A stretch of 64,000 nucleotides of DNA from CAZJYI01 sp964550025 (GCA_964550025.1 CAZJYI010000047.1:9914-73913); one strand, 5' to 3'; counted from the stretch's first letter, positions 17,128-27,013 are shown. The notes: generated by a model from the letters alone, not told the origin. Program-made: numbers and translations.

Positions 17128-18591
17128 TCACTTCTCCGCCAACGCTTCCTCTAGCTCGGCAACAAGAGAGGTCGCCTGGATTGCGCGGGCAATCTCCAGT
17201 GCCTCGCGCAGGCACTTCCGCGCACTGTCACGATCACCCCTGGCCTTGTGGATACGCCCGATGTTGCCGAGCTGGGTAGCAACACCTCGCTGATAGCCAA
17301 TCTGCCTGTCGATTTCCAGCGCCTCGCGGAAGAGGTCAAGCGCGGCATCCGGTTCGCCCTTGGCCCGGTAGATCGACCCAATATTGCCAAGGGCACTGGC
17401 CACGCCCTGCTGACAGCCGGTTCGCCTGTCGATCTCCAGCGCCTCTTGGACGTGCTCGAGCGCAGCGTCCAGCTTGCCCTTGTCCCGGTAGATAGCTCCG
17501 ATGTTGTCGAGGGCACTCGCCACGCCCTTCTGGTGTCCAATCTGCCTGAGTATGTCCAACGCCTCGCGGCGGTGCTTGAGCGCGGCATCGAGGTCGCCCC
17601 TGTCCCGGTGGATCGACCCGATGTTGCAGAGCTGTGTAGCCACGCCGCGTTGGGAGCGGATCCGCCTGTTGATCTCCAGCGCCTGTTGGTAGTGTTTGAG
17701 CGCAGCGTCCAACTCCCCCTTGTACTGATGCACCTGTCCGATTCTGCCTAGTTGTGCGGCTTCGCCCCGTTGATAGCCGATCTGCCTGTCAATCTCCAGT
17801 GCCTCGCGGAGCTGTTTGAGCGCGGCCCCCGGGTCGCCCTTGTCGCTGCATATCGACCCGCTGTTGCCAAGGGCAGCAGCACGGTTCTGTCGGTCAATCT
17901 TCGCCTCCGGCCCCAGACTCAGGTATTCCCGATACAGCTCCAGCGCCCGGTCGTTCTCCGAGACCTTCCGAGCCCTGCGTGCGGTCTGGAAGAGCTTCCG
18001 CGCCAGGATCGCCGGTGTCCCGTCGGACCGAGCCCGGTACTCGGTCAGGTCGTTCTCGGCTTCCTCCAAATCGCCCATGGCTGCCGATTCTCCCTTCGGT
18101 TCCAGATGCGACTCCACGACCGCGAGCTGGTCGGAGAACGAGTGATTGAAGACGGAGAAGGAGTAGAAGTCGTATGCGCGGGTGATGATGCCGTTGAAGA
18201 GGCTAGGGGTAGTGATCAAGATGAGCTTGGTTCGGCGCAGAGGCAATTCATCACGAAAGAAGAGGAAGCGGGAGACAACCCTCTTCTTGTCCTCTTCCGC
18301 CACGTCCAGGCAATCGAGCAGGGCCAGGACCTCCGAATGCCCGGCATCGGGATCGGTCAGGAAGTCCTGGAAGGAGTGCTCGCGGTCGATGGGCCGGACA
18401 ATGGTCTCCAGTCGAGACACGGCACGTATCCAAGCCGTCAGTTCGTCGCGTAGGCGTGGGGAATCCACACTGAGGATGGAGAGAAACGGTTCGTCGTCGA
18501 GTTGCTCGAGCCGCTCTTTGAGCTCTCCCAGCCTGAGCCGGTCGTCGGTTGAGAGCATGCGGTCAATCGGAGGAGTGCTGTCGCTCGGCAT
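17128..18591 (-). CDS. TPR-repeat protein paired with AAA ATPase
   Basis: 487 residues. Residues 1-180 are a non-repeat domain (FLFFRDELPLRRTKLILITT, then a Phe/Tyr-rich DFYSFSVFNHSF) that reads like the back half of a P-loop or signalling domain but lacks a Walker A. From about residue 210 to the end there are seven 40-residue TPR units of the NB-ARC/kinesin-light-chain type (e.g. ALDNIGAIYRDKGKLDAALE, HVQEALEIDRR), so similar even in DNA that they must be a recent expansion. It overlaps the 3' end of the AAA gene by 29 bases, so the two are co-translated. TPR arrays of this kind usually act as partner or target sensors. The function is unknown; a regulatory or defence role is inference. Confidence 0.85.
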   Translation of the reverse strand: MPSDSTPPIDRMLSTDDRLRLGELKERLEQLDDEPFLSILSVDSPRLRDELTAWIRAVSRLETIVRPIDREHSFQDFLTDPDAGHSEVLALLDCLDVAEEDKKRVVSRFLFFRDELPLRRTKLILITTPSLFNGIITRAYDFYSFSVFNHSFSDQLAVVESHLEPKGESAAMGDLEEAENDLTEYRARSDGTPAILARKLFQTARRARKVSENDRALELYREYLSLGPEAKIDRQNRAAALGNSGSICSDKGDPGAALKQLREALEIDRQIGYQRGEAAQLGRIGQVHQYKGELDAALKHYQQALEINRRIRSQRGVATQLCNIGSIHRDRGDLDAALKHRREALDILRQIGHQKGVASALDNIGAIYRDKGKLDAALEHVQEALEIDRRTGCQQGVASALGNIGSIYRAKGEPDAALDLFREALEIDRQIGYQRGVATQLGNIGRIHKARGDRDSARKCLREALEIARAIQATSLVAELEEALAEK

Positions 18592-19888
18592 AGACTCTAA
18601 CCGTTTCTTCGATCAGCGGATTCACTTCGAACCAGGGCTCCCCGTTGATGTAGGCCAGAATCTGGTTGCCTTGAACGGCGCCGATGAACTCCGCCGTATC
18701 GGCTGCAGTCGGCACGTTGGTGCGCCTGATCTCATCCAGCAGCGCGATGATGTTGCCCGATATGATGGCGCCGCTCATGGAGGTCTTCAGAGTCTGCCAG
18801 GCCTTCGTGACGTCCTCGACTGAAACGCGTTCGCCTTTCAGTCGGCGCACCCGTACCGCGGCTTCGTGCAGAATATGGATGAACTGGCGAATATGCCCGC
18901 CCGACATGCGCATGGCCTCCTCGACCGCCTCGGCATCGATCAGCTTCTCCAGGCAGCCGTCCTCGATGCGACGCCGGACGATTTCCCGCAACAGACCCTT
19001 GTTCTTCTCGACCCGTTCGGGGTCGTCTACGCCCCCCAGCGGGTTCGGTTTCAGCCGCAGAATGAAATGCTCGATCGGCGAGCAGACGGCCGTGATTTCG
19101 GCATCCCGCGCGCAGGGGATCGGGATGGCAACGATCTTGCGGCAGTTGAGGTCAATCAGGTAGTTTCGGCTCTTATAGAAGATATCATCCAGCAGCGTCT
19201 TCTCGCGGATCTTCTCCATGCCGTCGACGATCATGAGAAGCTTGCGCCCGTGCGAATGGTCGGTGTACCAGTCTTCGATCAGATCATTGATTGTCCCGAG
19301 CAAGTCGCTCTTCTTGACCCGGAAGATCTCACGCGTCTTGCGGCGGTAGTCGTGATCCAGCTTGTAGTTCGCAAAGAGCTTCGTGCCGAGACTCAGGAAA
19401 CTGAAGAACGACGCCTTCGCGCCGGCTTCGGCGCTTGCCCCTGCCGAGCCCGACCGGCCCTCGGCAGTCGTGGACTCCTCTTCGAGGATCCCGTCGTGGA
19501 TCTTCTGCAGACGGTCCAGTCTGCCGAAGTACTTCTCACGCAGTTCCTCGCTTTCTTCCGAGAGCTGGAACCCGAGCATCAGGAGTACGTCGATGATATC
19601 GATGTCGTCCGGGTCGACGAGCTTGTCCATGTTGACGTGGACGACATGGAAACGCTCCAGCACTTCCTCATCGGGCAGGAAGTTCAGGGCCGTGCTCTTG
19701 CCCGTGCCGGTCTGCCCTGTCACGAACAGCGTCTGGGTCTCCAGTTCCGTGTTGAGGACGCGGTCCCGTAGCCTGGCCAACAGCTTGCCGTAGACGGGAA
19801 CATAGATGTTCTCATCCTCTTGCCGATTCGGGAACCTGTTGGGAATCAGAACGTTCGCCAGCTCATTGATCGTCGTCGCACGTTTCAT
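18563..19888 (-). CDS. P-loop AAA ATPase of a two-gene module
   Basis: 441 residues, no signal peptide or membrane segment. Walker A GQTGTGKS near residue 59 and Walker B LLMIVDGMEKI near 217 are intact; SGGHIRQFIHILHEAAVR (~355) fits the helical lid of ORC/ExeA-like AAA proteins. A low-complexity Ala/Gly stretch (~135-155) interrupts the core. ATP-driven switching is likely; the target is unknown. The C-terminal 90 residues are a short alpha/beta segment ending in VNPLIEETVRVYAER. It is followed with 29-base overlap by the TPR gene. No ribosome site is visible before the ATG; a promoter-like sequence places the transcript start almost at the ATG. Confidence 0.85.
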   Translation of the reverse strand: MKRATTINELANVLIPNRFPNRQEDENIYVPVYGKLLARLRDRVLNTELETQTLFVTGQTGTGKSTALNFLPDEEVLERFHVVHVNMDKLVDPDDIDIIDVLLMLGFQLSEESEELREKYFGRLDRLQKIHDGILEEESTTAEGRSGSAGASAEAGAKASFFSFLSLGTKLFANYKLDHDYRRKTREIFRVKKSDLLGTINDLIEDWYTDHSHGRKLLMIVDGMEKIREKTLLDDIFYKSRNYLIDLNCRKIVAIPIPCARDAEITAVCSPIEHFILRLKPNPLGGVDDPERVEKNKGLLREIVRRRIEDGCLEKLIDAEAVEEAMRMSGGHIRQFIHILHEAAVRVRRLKGERVSVEDVTKAWQTLKTSMSGAIISGNIIALLDEIRRTNVPTAADTAEFIGAVQGNQILAYINGEPWFEVNPLIEETVRVYAERQHSSD

Positions 19889-19896
19889 TGAGGGTG

Positions 19897-19925
19897 ACCG
19901 TATGGCAGGGTGGGGGAGCTGTCAA
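19897..19925 (-). promoter_or_regulatory. Candidate promoter of the AAA/TPR module, giving a nearly leaderless mRNA
   Basis: On the minus strand a perfect -35 box TTGACA (19920-19925) and a -10-like TACGGT (19897-19902) are separated by 17 bases. The ATG at 19888 lies only eight bases past the -10, with no Shine-Dalgarno sequence. The -10 match is weak. The remainder of the 355-base gap to the heparinase-like gene shows nothing I can name. Confidence 0.35.
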
Positions 19926-20243
19926 GGCAGATACGTTTGGACTGCCACTCTCTACCTGCTGGTGCTTCACTGCGGATGCCATAGCCCTGCAGGTCGTGGA
20001 TCGCACTCTCTGGTGTACGCACCTTCGCGGAGCGATGCCCCGAGGCGATTGGTGAGGGGGAGGAGTGTGATTACGATTGGGGAAGGGACGGTCGAGGCAC
20101 GGAATGTGCAATTCTCGCAGGAGAAGAAGACTCTGCATCAGCCGCACTGAACAGATTGCCCGCGGAACCGCCATGAGCCCGGCAACTCAGAAATGGGAAG
20201 AAGAGACTCGGACAGCACCGTCTCTCTGAGGCATACTCGCCGA

Positions 20244-22148
20244 ATGAACAGAAGAACAACCTTTGGTCTTATTGGAGTGTGTGTGACCCTATCTTCCATT
20301 GTCCCCGTGCATGGCGGTGAAAACCGCCCCGCTGCTCTCGAGAACCCGATGTCGGTGGATTACCTGAAGGCAAACCTGCGGCGGGAGCGTCCCCGGCTGG
20401 TTTTCACGCCCGCGATTGTTGCCGATATCAAGTCCAGACTGCCGGCCGATCCCGTGCTTCGCAATATGGTCGAGGCCGTTCGGCTGAATGCGCAGAAGAT
20501 CCCGGGCAAGCCGCTGCTGACCCGACGGAAGGTCGGACGGCGTCTGCTGGGCACCTCCCGCGAGATGCTCTACCGCGTCAACATGCTCGGCGCTGTTTAC
20601 CTGTTGGACAGGGACCCGGAGGTCCTGCGCAGGATCGATGAAGAGGTCCGGGCGGTGTGCGGCTTCTCCGACTGGAACCCCTCCCACTTTCTCGACGTGG
20701 CCGAAATGTCGCTGGCCGTTGCGCTGGCCCTGGACTGGACGGCCGGCGACTTGTCCGCTTCCACCGAGAAGCTCGCCAGGAGGGCGTTGATCGAAAAGGG
20801 AGTCCATCCCCACAAACCGGGCGGCAAAAAGCGCGGTCCTTTCTACGGCGACAGCAACTGGAACCAGGTCTGCAATGGAGGCATGGTGGCGGCGGCGATC
20901 GCGATCGCCGAAGAAGATCCCGCACTGGCCGCGCGCACGATTCACCGGGCACTGGAAGGCATGCCCAATGCTCTGAAGGAGTACATGCCCCACGGCGTCT
21001 ACCCTGAAGGCTCCACCTACTGGGGCTATGGAACCGGCTACTCGGTGATCACGGCCGCTATGTTCGAAAGCGCTTTCGGCACCGACTTCGGGCTGTTCGA
21101 TTTCCCCGGATTCAAGGAAAGCGCCGTCTTCCGCGTACTCTGCAACGCGCCCTCCGGGTGGTACTACAACTTCGCCGATTGCGGTGACCGCCGTGCCTCA
21201 AACGGGGATATCATGCTCGCCTGGTTTGCCGCCAAGACGGGGAACAGAGCCTTCTTCGAGCGCGAACGCTTTCTGCGTCCTGCCGGGGATATGGGCACAC
21301 TCTCGCGCCACGCCGGTGCCGCCCTGGCCTGGCTCTCACAATACGTCGAGAAGGGTGAAGAGAAGGCGCCCACGGCGTGGGCGGGGAAGGGGGCCAATCC
21401 CATCGTCGTCTTTACCGGAGGGGACGACGATTCGCACCAATACTACTTTGGCGGAAAGGGCGGCAGAGCGACGGTCAACCACGGCAACATGGATGCCGGT
21501 TCGTTTGTGTTCGAACTGAACGGGGTGCGCTGGGTCATCGATATGGGCAACCAGGGCTACCACGAGCTCGAGAAGACCGGTTTCAACCTGTGGAGCAGAG
21601 CGCAGAACGGCGATCGCTGGAAGCTGCTGACGAAGAACAACTTTGGGCACAGCACGCTCACCGTGAACGGCGAACCCTTCGTGGTCAACGGGTTTGCGCC
21701 GTTGCTCGATTTCGGCGGTGGCGACCGGCCCGAGGCCGTCTTCGATCTGACCGCCGTGTACGGCGCCAATGTGAAAAAGGCAACGCGCCGCTTTGTAAAG
21801 GACAGCGCCACGTCACTGCTCATCGAGGATCGCGTCCGGGTTTCGAAAGCCACGCGTGAACTCACCTGGCAGCTCCTGACGACTGCCGTGTGTGAAGACG
21901 TGGACGGCGGAGCCGTGCTCAAGAAGAATGGCGAAGTGTTGCGTGTGGCCTGCCTGTCCCATCCACGCATTGCGCTACGGGTCGTTCCGCTGTATCCACC
22001 CCCTTTGAAGCTGGATCGCCGCATCAAAGGGCTGAAGCGGATCGAGCTCCGGATTCCCGCCGACGCCGCGGACCGCGACGGGAACATCACCATCCGCGTG
22101 AGACTGTACGACTCGGTGGCTGAGGCCGGGGCGATTCGGCGGGAGTAG
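20244..22148 (+). CDS. Secreted heparinase II/III-like polysaccharide lyase
   Basis: 634 residues with a signal peptide (MNRRTTFGLIGVCVTLSSIV). Residues ~40-390 are the (alpha/alpha) toroid: DWNPSHFLDVAEMSLAVAL, SNWNQVCNGGM, and YPEGSTYWGYGTGYSV, a hallmark of the family. Residues ~410-630 are the C-terminal beta-sheet domain (NHGNMDAGSFVFELNGVRW with the metal/catalytic His). Such enzymes beta-eliminate uronic-acid polysaccharides (heparin, alginate or ulvan-like); the substrate cannot be told from sequence. The 17-residue extension to 20193 is rejected because MNRRTT starts the signal peptide. Its ribosome site is weak. Confidence 0.85.
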   Translation: MNRRTTFGLIGVCVTLSSIVPVHGGENRPAALENPMSVDYLKANLRRERPRLVFTPAIVADIKSRLPADPVLRNMVEAVRLNAQKIPGKPLLTRRKVGRRLLGTSREMLYRVNMLGAVYLLDRDPEVLRRIDEEVRAVCGFSDWNPSHFLDVAEMSLAVALALDWTAGDLSASTEKLARRALIEKGVHPHKPGGKKRGPFYGDSNWNQVCNGGMVAAAIAIAEEDPALAARTIHRALEGMPNALKEYMPHGVYPEGSTYWGYGTGYSVITAAMFESAFGTDFGLFDFPGFKESAVFRVLCNAPSGWYYNFADCGDRRASNGDIMLAWFAAKTGNRAFFERERFLRPAGDMGTLSRHAGAALAWLSQYVEKGEEKAPTAWAGKGANPIVVFTGGDDDSHQYYFGGKGGRATVNHGNMDAGSFVFELNGVRWVIDMGNQGYHELEKTGFNLWSRAQNGDRWKLLTKNNFGHSTLTVNGEPFVVNGFAPLLDFGGGDRPEAVFDLTAVYGANVKKATRRFVKDSATSLLIEDRVRVSKATRELTWQLLTTAVCEDVDGGAVLKKNGEVLRVACLSHPRIALRVVPLYPPPLKLDRRIKGLKRIELRIPADAADRDGNITIRVRLYDSVAEAGAIRRE

Positions 22149-22211
22149 CCACAAAAGGTACAGAGCGGATTTGCTCGCCGTTCCTTTTGTGTCTTTTGTG
22201 CCTCTTGTGGC
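22148..22211. repeat. GCCACAAAAGG inverted repeat, likely bidirectional terminator
   Basis: GCCACAAAAGG (22148-22158) and CCTCTTGTGGC (22201-22211) pair with one mismatch around a 42-base loop that itself holds CCTTTTGTG. It lies at the stop codon of the heparinase-like gene and 72 bp before the convergent acetyltransferase stop. Confidence 0.6.
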
Positions 22212-22283
22212 ATCGTTCTCCCAGTCCGTGGGCTCCTCCCTTCCGCGTTACGGGGAGGTCCGGTTGGCTCGATCCTCATCCGG

Positions 22284-23393
22284 TCAAACGAAACTGATTC
22301 CGTAGCGCGGCATGGGCAGCGGCAGCGCCGCTGACAACCAGCCGGGCGCGGTGGCTCTACCTTCGGGATCACCGAGCAGCACCTGGATCATATCGGCGCG
22401 AGACGTGCTCAGTTCGAGCCTCCCTGCCCGCAGTGTCAGCGTGTCGCCGGCTTCCGAGGCGATCATGCCGCCCGCGAGCTCGCCGCCCAGATGCGCCTGT
22501 AACGTGGGGCGAAGCCCGTCGATGAGTGCCGCGAAGTTCACGATCCGCGCCGTATAGTGAGAGGGGACCGGTTCCGCTCGTCCATCCGCTTCCCGCAGGA
22601 ACGCCGCCAGGATCGGCTCGTGGGAGCCCAGACAGAACTGGAGCTTGCGGGCGCCGACCTGCCCTGCAATCGGGGCCACGGCATCGGCCACCAGGGCGCG
22701 GTCTCCGGCGACTTCTATCACGCGAGCCGCACCGGCCTCGTCCGGGATGACAACCACCACATAGGCGTTCGGCGCCTGATCGCCGCGGCTGATCAGCAGC
22801 AGCGTGCCCGACCGGTTCTCGGCGAAGTTGGTCCTTGCGTACTGCCTCCACTCCGTTTCATGGCGCACGAACCGGGTCGACTCTCGATCATACATCCGCA
22901 TGGCCACGCCGAGGCTCTTGACGGACAGCGGCAACACCTTCACGGCTGTTCGAGTGGCGGCAGGCGGGACAACGTCCACGTTGCACAACGGGCCGACGTG
23001 ACGGCAGGATTCCCTGAGGTAGAGACCGCGGCTGCCCGATACCAGCATCAGTGCCGTATTCGCATCGAACGCTCGCGCCACGCAGGCTCTGAACAACCGG
23101 CCCGCCAGGCCCCGGCCGCGATAGCCCGGATGCGTACAGACGGTTCCGATGCGGGCGATGCCCACAGTGCATCCGTCCAGCATCATGTGACCGAGAACCA
23201 TGCCGCAGTGACTCACGATCCTGTCGCCGTCGGAGAACACGAGCAGGTTCTCCAAGTTGGCCGCGCTGAGAAGATGGGCGTACTGCACGCCCATCGACTC
23301 CCCGGGATCGGTGGCGTCCGGCCGAAAGATGCCGTCAGCCAGCTCGACAAGCTGTTCCAGTTCATCCGGCCGGCATGGACGCGGTCCGTTCAT
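22284..23393 (-). CDS. GNAT family N-acetyltransferase
   Basis: 369 residues, cytoplasmic. The N-terminal half has the acetyl-CoA site (HPGYRGRGLAGRLF, near residue 88, motif A Q/RxxGxG/A) and preceding strand VGIARIGTVCT. The C-terminal half resembles the Eis-type second GNAT/SCP-like region. It transfers an acetyl group from acetyl-CoA; the acceptor is unknown. Start 23393 is taken because the stop of the upstream gene lies at 23402 and GTGAGG precedes the ATG; the frame upstream runs inside that gene. It forms an operon with the 1203-residue protein. Confidence 0.8.
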   Translation of the reverse strand: MNGPRPCRPDELEQLVELADGIFRPDATDPGESMGVQYAHLLSAANLENLLVFSDGDRIVSHCGMVLGHMMLDGCTVGIARIGTVCTHPGYRGRGLAGRLFRACVARAFDANTALMLVSGSRGLYLRESCRHVGPLCNVDVVPPAATRTAVKVLPLSVKSLGVAMRMYDRESTRFVRHETEWRQYARTNFAENRSGTLLLISRGDQAPNAYVVVVIPDEAGAARVIEVAGDRALVADAVAPIAGQVGARKLQFCLGSHEPILAAFLREADGRAEPVPSHYTARIVNFAALIDGLRPTLQAHLGGELAGGMIASEAGDTLTLRAGRLELSTSRADMIQVLLGDPEGRATAPGWLSAALPLPMPRYGISFV

Positions 23394-23401
23394 AGGGCGC
23401 C

Positions 23402-26400
23402 TCACTCCTTCACAAGCGTGTTGAGGTGCTCGTGCCAGAAACCGGTTTCCCAGAACGGGGTTTCGCCCTCGTTCGAGCGGCCCAATGGGGTGCCGGTGAA
23501 GGCTGTGACGACTCCGGCGTCCGTTTCGAGGCGGAAAGACAAGGGGACATCGCCGGCCCACACGAGGGTTTCCGCTTCCGGTCGTGGCTCGACGACATGA
23601 CGCCAGAAGAGCGCCGGCCGGTCGGTGTGGGCGACCCCGGCCGTCGGGCCCAGCATGGCCGGCTCGTCGAGCTTGATAACTGCGTCTTCCTCGAGCAGCC
23701 TGAATGGCAGGATGTCGCTCACGAAGGTGTTGGCGAGTCCGTCGTACTTGAGCCCGTGATTGCCTCCAAGCAGTACGAGTCTCCCACCGTCCGCAACGTA
23801 GTCGCGAATCATCTTGCGCTGAGCGAGACCGCCGATGCCGACGTTGGCGAGAACGACGGCGTCATACCGGTAGAGCTCGTCGTACTTCCCGGGCAGCTCG
23901 TACCCCGGGGTGACCTCGAACGGGGCGTCCTGCATGTAGAGCTTCCAGAACACGCCCGCTTTGACGAAGACCTTCTCCGGCGTCTTGCCCACGGGCCGGC
24001 GCAGACCGGCAGGCTTCGCGGGGAATGTCGAACCGTGTGCTTCGAGCATTTCGTCGCTGAATATCCTGACGCGTTTGAAAATCACCCGTTCCTGGAAGAT
24101 CTGGTTGTTTCCCGTCTTCGCGGTATGCGCGTCGGTGATGAAGCAGAAACACCCATCCCACCACCGCTCAATGGTCGCGATCTTGTAGTCGTGGTATGTC
24201 CCCCTCTCCTTCAGAACCACGGCGCCCTCCGGTGGATCGGGGTGTCCGGGAGTGACGAACACCCGCTTGTGCCAATTCGGTTGCTTGTAGGTGGCGGAGA
24301 TCCGTGTCTCGAGCCGCTGCGGAGTAGGATCTGCTCTGTCGTCCGTCCACTTGACCCGCAGGTAAACCTCGTATCCTCCGACGGGAGCGCCGATCCACCA
24401 CATCCCCATGCGCACCTTCTTCTGCTCCTTCCTGCGCCCCTGCACCGTGCCGAGAGGAGAATCCGGATCGGCAACAAGCGGGTTGCCGATGTTGGCCGAC
24501 CCCTTGTTGAGCAGGCGCTCAAAGCCGTCAGCCGGAGCGATCGCCGGAGCGTCGGCTTCCTTGTTGGGGTCGGCACTGACGGCGCGTCCCGAAACCTGGG
24601 TTACCGCGGCAAGATCGGGAGGCTCGGTGAAGGACGGAGGCGTGGGCGGCGCGGAGAAACTGCCGGCCGTCTCGGCCACGACCATGGCCCAATGCTGAAG
24701 GCGCGGCACCGAGACCGAGACCTGCGGGCCCGCGCGCTCCATACGCAGCGGCCGGCCGAAAGGCAGTCGGTCGTGTCGTACCAGCCAAACCTGTTCGATG
24801 GTCTCTCCGCGAGGCGGGGTGAATGTGACTGGGATGGGTCTCTCTACGGGCGGCGGAATCAACCCGCCATCGATGTCGTCTTCGGTCGGCGGGCTCAGGA
24901 GGTGCACCACGAGACGCCTGCGGTCTGGGGCGACAACGCACTCCTGCGCAAATGGCTTCCACTTCACGCCGCCGGCGTCAACCCGGACCAGCGTTTCCGG
25001 TGATTCGATCCGGCGCAGGTGCGGATGCCAGAGCAGTTCCGCCCAGCGCGTCATGAACGCCCCCCAGTTCGGGCATCTGCTTACCGCGTGGTGCGTCCCG
25101 TAGGCCGGATGGGCTCCGGCAATGAGACTGTGTACGAGCTTGTAGTACCGCTGTGCCGGAGTGAGGTCGTCTTGCAGCGAGAGAATGCAGTGGTAGCTTC
25201 CCCCCAGCTCACAGACCCTCTTGGCGATGCGCAGCTCATTCTCGCCGTAGTGGCTCCAGCTCCGATAGCGCTCGCGCGTGTAGTTCCAGTGGCGGATGCC
25301 TTCCTGCATATACATGCCGCCGCCGGCCATGGCTTCGCGCAGCTCGTGCGTGAAGCCGCCGCGCCACGCGGGCGCACGTCCCCAGTTGAACCCGAGGCGG
25401 AAACCGGGATGGGCTGCCAGCACGCGCTCCTTGAGTCGGCGCATGTTGCGTGTAGAGACGGGATCGAAGCCGGTCGTGTAGTGGCCGTCGAAGCGGACGG
25501 CGTCCCAACCGTAGTGGTTGATACTGGCGATGATCTGGTCGATACCGTAGTCGAGGGGCTCCATTTGTGTCAGGTCTACCTTCACCCCGAACCAGCCGAC
25601 GTCACGCTCCTCCTCGGTCAGTGTCGCCCGCCACTTCGGGTCGTTGTAGCGGTCAAGGATCTCGACCTTGTCCCCGCCGCGTCCGCTGAAGCGCCCGCCG
25701 CCGAACCACTCGGGGTGCTGCCGCGCCGTTTCCCATCCGAGGGGGCCCGCCGGGTTGCGGCTGACGTAGGCCGCCACCCGTATCCCCTCCTTCTGAAGGG
25801 CATCGACGAATGCGTGCAGGTTCTCCTCCTCGTGGGGATAGCTGGTCTGGCCGCTCCACCAGAGCTCCCCCGGCGGCGTCAGCCTGGACCAGTCGCACGG
25901 AGCCCAGAAGAAGAGATCGATCCAGTTGGAGTACTGGCCGCGCAGGCGCCGCGGCATCGACGCGATCATACTCCGGCCGCGCTTGCCCTGCGTGAAGATC
26001 GGATAAGCGTGTCCGATCCCCATCTCCCAGAAGTTCCCGGCCGCCCCGAAGTACTCGCGGAACGTCTCGGTCCTCCCGTCGCGTTCCAGAGTCGCGATGA
26101 CCTCACAACCCCATCGGCGATGCGCGGTGAAGGGGATCCCAACGGTCTCGCCGCCCGGTCCGGCCGTGATCTTCCTGCGCGTCAGCTCTTTCGTCTCGCC
26201 CAGTCCGGTGCGAAACGCAACAGCGAGTGTCCCGGACCTGTCCCCCTTGACAAAACTCCTCACCGTGACGCTGAGTGTCCCCTCTTCGCCGGGGTCGTAG
26301 AGTATTTTGTTGGGCCGCAACTCGGTTACCGCCAGGGGGGACAGCGTCTCGACGACCGGATAGCGGACCAACAGCCGGACCGGCATCCTGCGGATCTCGG

Positions 26401-27013
26401 CCAGTTCGATGGTGACGTCCTCCATCGCCTTCTCCAGGTTTCCGAGCAGGTCGTCGTCTTCGAGATCATCAAGACCCAGCATCATGTTTCCGGGCTCGGC
26501 CGCTTTGGGGGCCGTGCGGGCAGCTTCCTTGAGGCGGAACTCCCTGCCCGCTCTGCCCGCCTGCCAACTCACCTCTATCTTCGCGCCGGCTCCGCCCCCG
26601 GCCGTGAACGGCAGGGTGATGGCCTCGGGCCGTTCACTCTCCGGGAGGTCGGCGGGAAGGACCTTCATTTGCGCGTCTCCGGCCTTGACCGTGACCGAGA
26701 GATCCCGGCAGGCGGGGTGGCCGCAGGGGGCAATAGAGAGCGGCAGATGGAGACGGTACCGCCCCGTCGGGAGGGGGGCGGGTGTCGTCAGCGACATCAC
26801 GACCCCTTTGTCCGATGCCAGGAGATCGCTCGCAAAGGCCCTGTCGGACGACCGGCTACGCCGCAGTGCCCCGGCGACATCCGCGGGATTCGCAACGACC
26901 GCAATTTCGTCCGCGCGCGCACGGCACAGTTCCGTCAGCCCAAGCGCTACAAACAGCGCCAGGGAGATGGTGCCGTATCTGGCATGGCCTGATGTCCATC
27001 GTGCGTCCTTCAT
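23402..27013 (-). CDS. Very large secreted protein, TIM-barrel glycoside-hydrolase-like with C-terminal GATase-1-like domain
   Basis: 1203 residues with a signal peptide (ISLALFVALGLTELCRARA). Residues ~50-330 are beta-rich. Residues ~360-720 look like a (beta/alpha)8 barrel of a hydrolase: NLHAFVDALQKEGIRVAAYV, GIDQIIASINHYGWDAVRFD and GHYTTGFDPVSTRNMRRLKE, where DAVRFDGHYTTG (~506) has the buried Asp typical of retaining enzymes. Residues ~1030-1110 (DAVVLANVGIGGLAQRKMIR; ADGGRLVLLGGNHG) resemble the class I glutamine-amidotransferase fold that often ends such secreted proteins. I cannot name the family; GH66 or GH13-related barrels are the closest guess. It is the first gene of a pair with the acetyltransferase. 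GGAGAG lies ten bases before the ATG. Confidence 0.6.
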   Translation of the reverse strand: MKDARWTSGHARYGTISLALFVALGLTELCRARADEIAVVANPADVAGALRRSRSSDRAFASDLLASDKGVVMSLTTPAPLPTGRYRLHLPLSIAPCGHPACRDLSVTVKAGDAQMKVLPADLPESERPEAITLPFTAGGGAGAKIEVSWQAGRAGREFRLKEAARTAPKAAEPGNMMLGLDDLEDDDLLGNLEKAMEDVTIELAEIRRMPVRLLVRYPVVETLSPLAVTELRPNKILYDPGEEGTLSVTVRSFVKGDRSGTLAVAFRTGLGETKELTRRKITAGPGGETVGIPFTAHRRWGCEVIATLERDGRTETFREYFGAAGNFWEMGIGHAYPIFTQGKRGRSMIASMPRRLRGQYSNWIDLFFWAPCDWSRLTPPGELWWSGQTSYPHEEENLHAFVDALQKEGIRVAAYVSRNPAGPLGWETARQHPEWFGGGRFSGRGGDKVEILDRYNDPKWRATLTEEERDVGWFGVKVDLTQMEPLDYGIDQIIASINHYGWDAVRFDGHYTTGFDPVSTRNMRRLKERVLAAHPGFRLGFNWGRAPAWRGGFTHELREAMAGGGMYMQEGIRHWNYTRERYRSWSHYGENELRIAKRVCELGGSYHCILSLQDDLTPAQRYYKLVHSLIAGAHPAYGTHHAVSRCPNWGAFMTRWAELLWHPHLRRIESPETLVRVDAGGVKWKPFAQECVVAPDRRRLVVHLLSPPTEDDIDGGLIPPPVERPIPVTFTPPRGETIEQVWLVRHDRLPFGRPLRMERAGPQVSVSVPRLQHWAMVVAETAGSFSAPPTPPSFTEPPDLAAVTQVSGRAVSADPNKEADAPAIAPADGFERLLNKGSANIGNPLVADPDSPLGTVQGRRKEQKKVRMGMWWIGAPVGGYEVYLRVKWTDDRADPTPQRLETRISATYKQPNWHKRVFVTPGHPDPPEGAVVLKERGTYHDYKIATIERWWDGCFCFITDAHTAKTGNNQIFQERVIFKRVRIFSDEMLEAHGSTFPAKPAGLRRPVGKTPEKVFVKAGVFWKLYMQDAPFEVTPGYELPGKYDELYRYDAVVLANVGIGGLAQRKMIRDYVADGGRLVLLGGNHGLKYDGLANTFVSDILPFRLLEEDAVIKLDEPAMLGPTAGVAHTDRPALFWRHVVEPRPEAETLVWAGDVPLSFRLETDAGVVTAFTGTPLGRSNEGETPFWETGFWHEHLNTLVKE

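Noticed and set aside
17128..17900. Regular 120-bp DNA repeats as an intergenic repeat
   Set aside because: They are in-frame TPR codons of the minus-strand gene.
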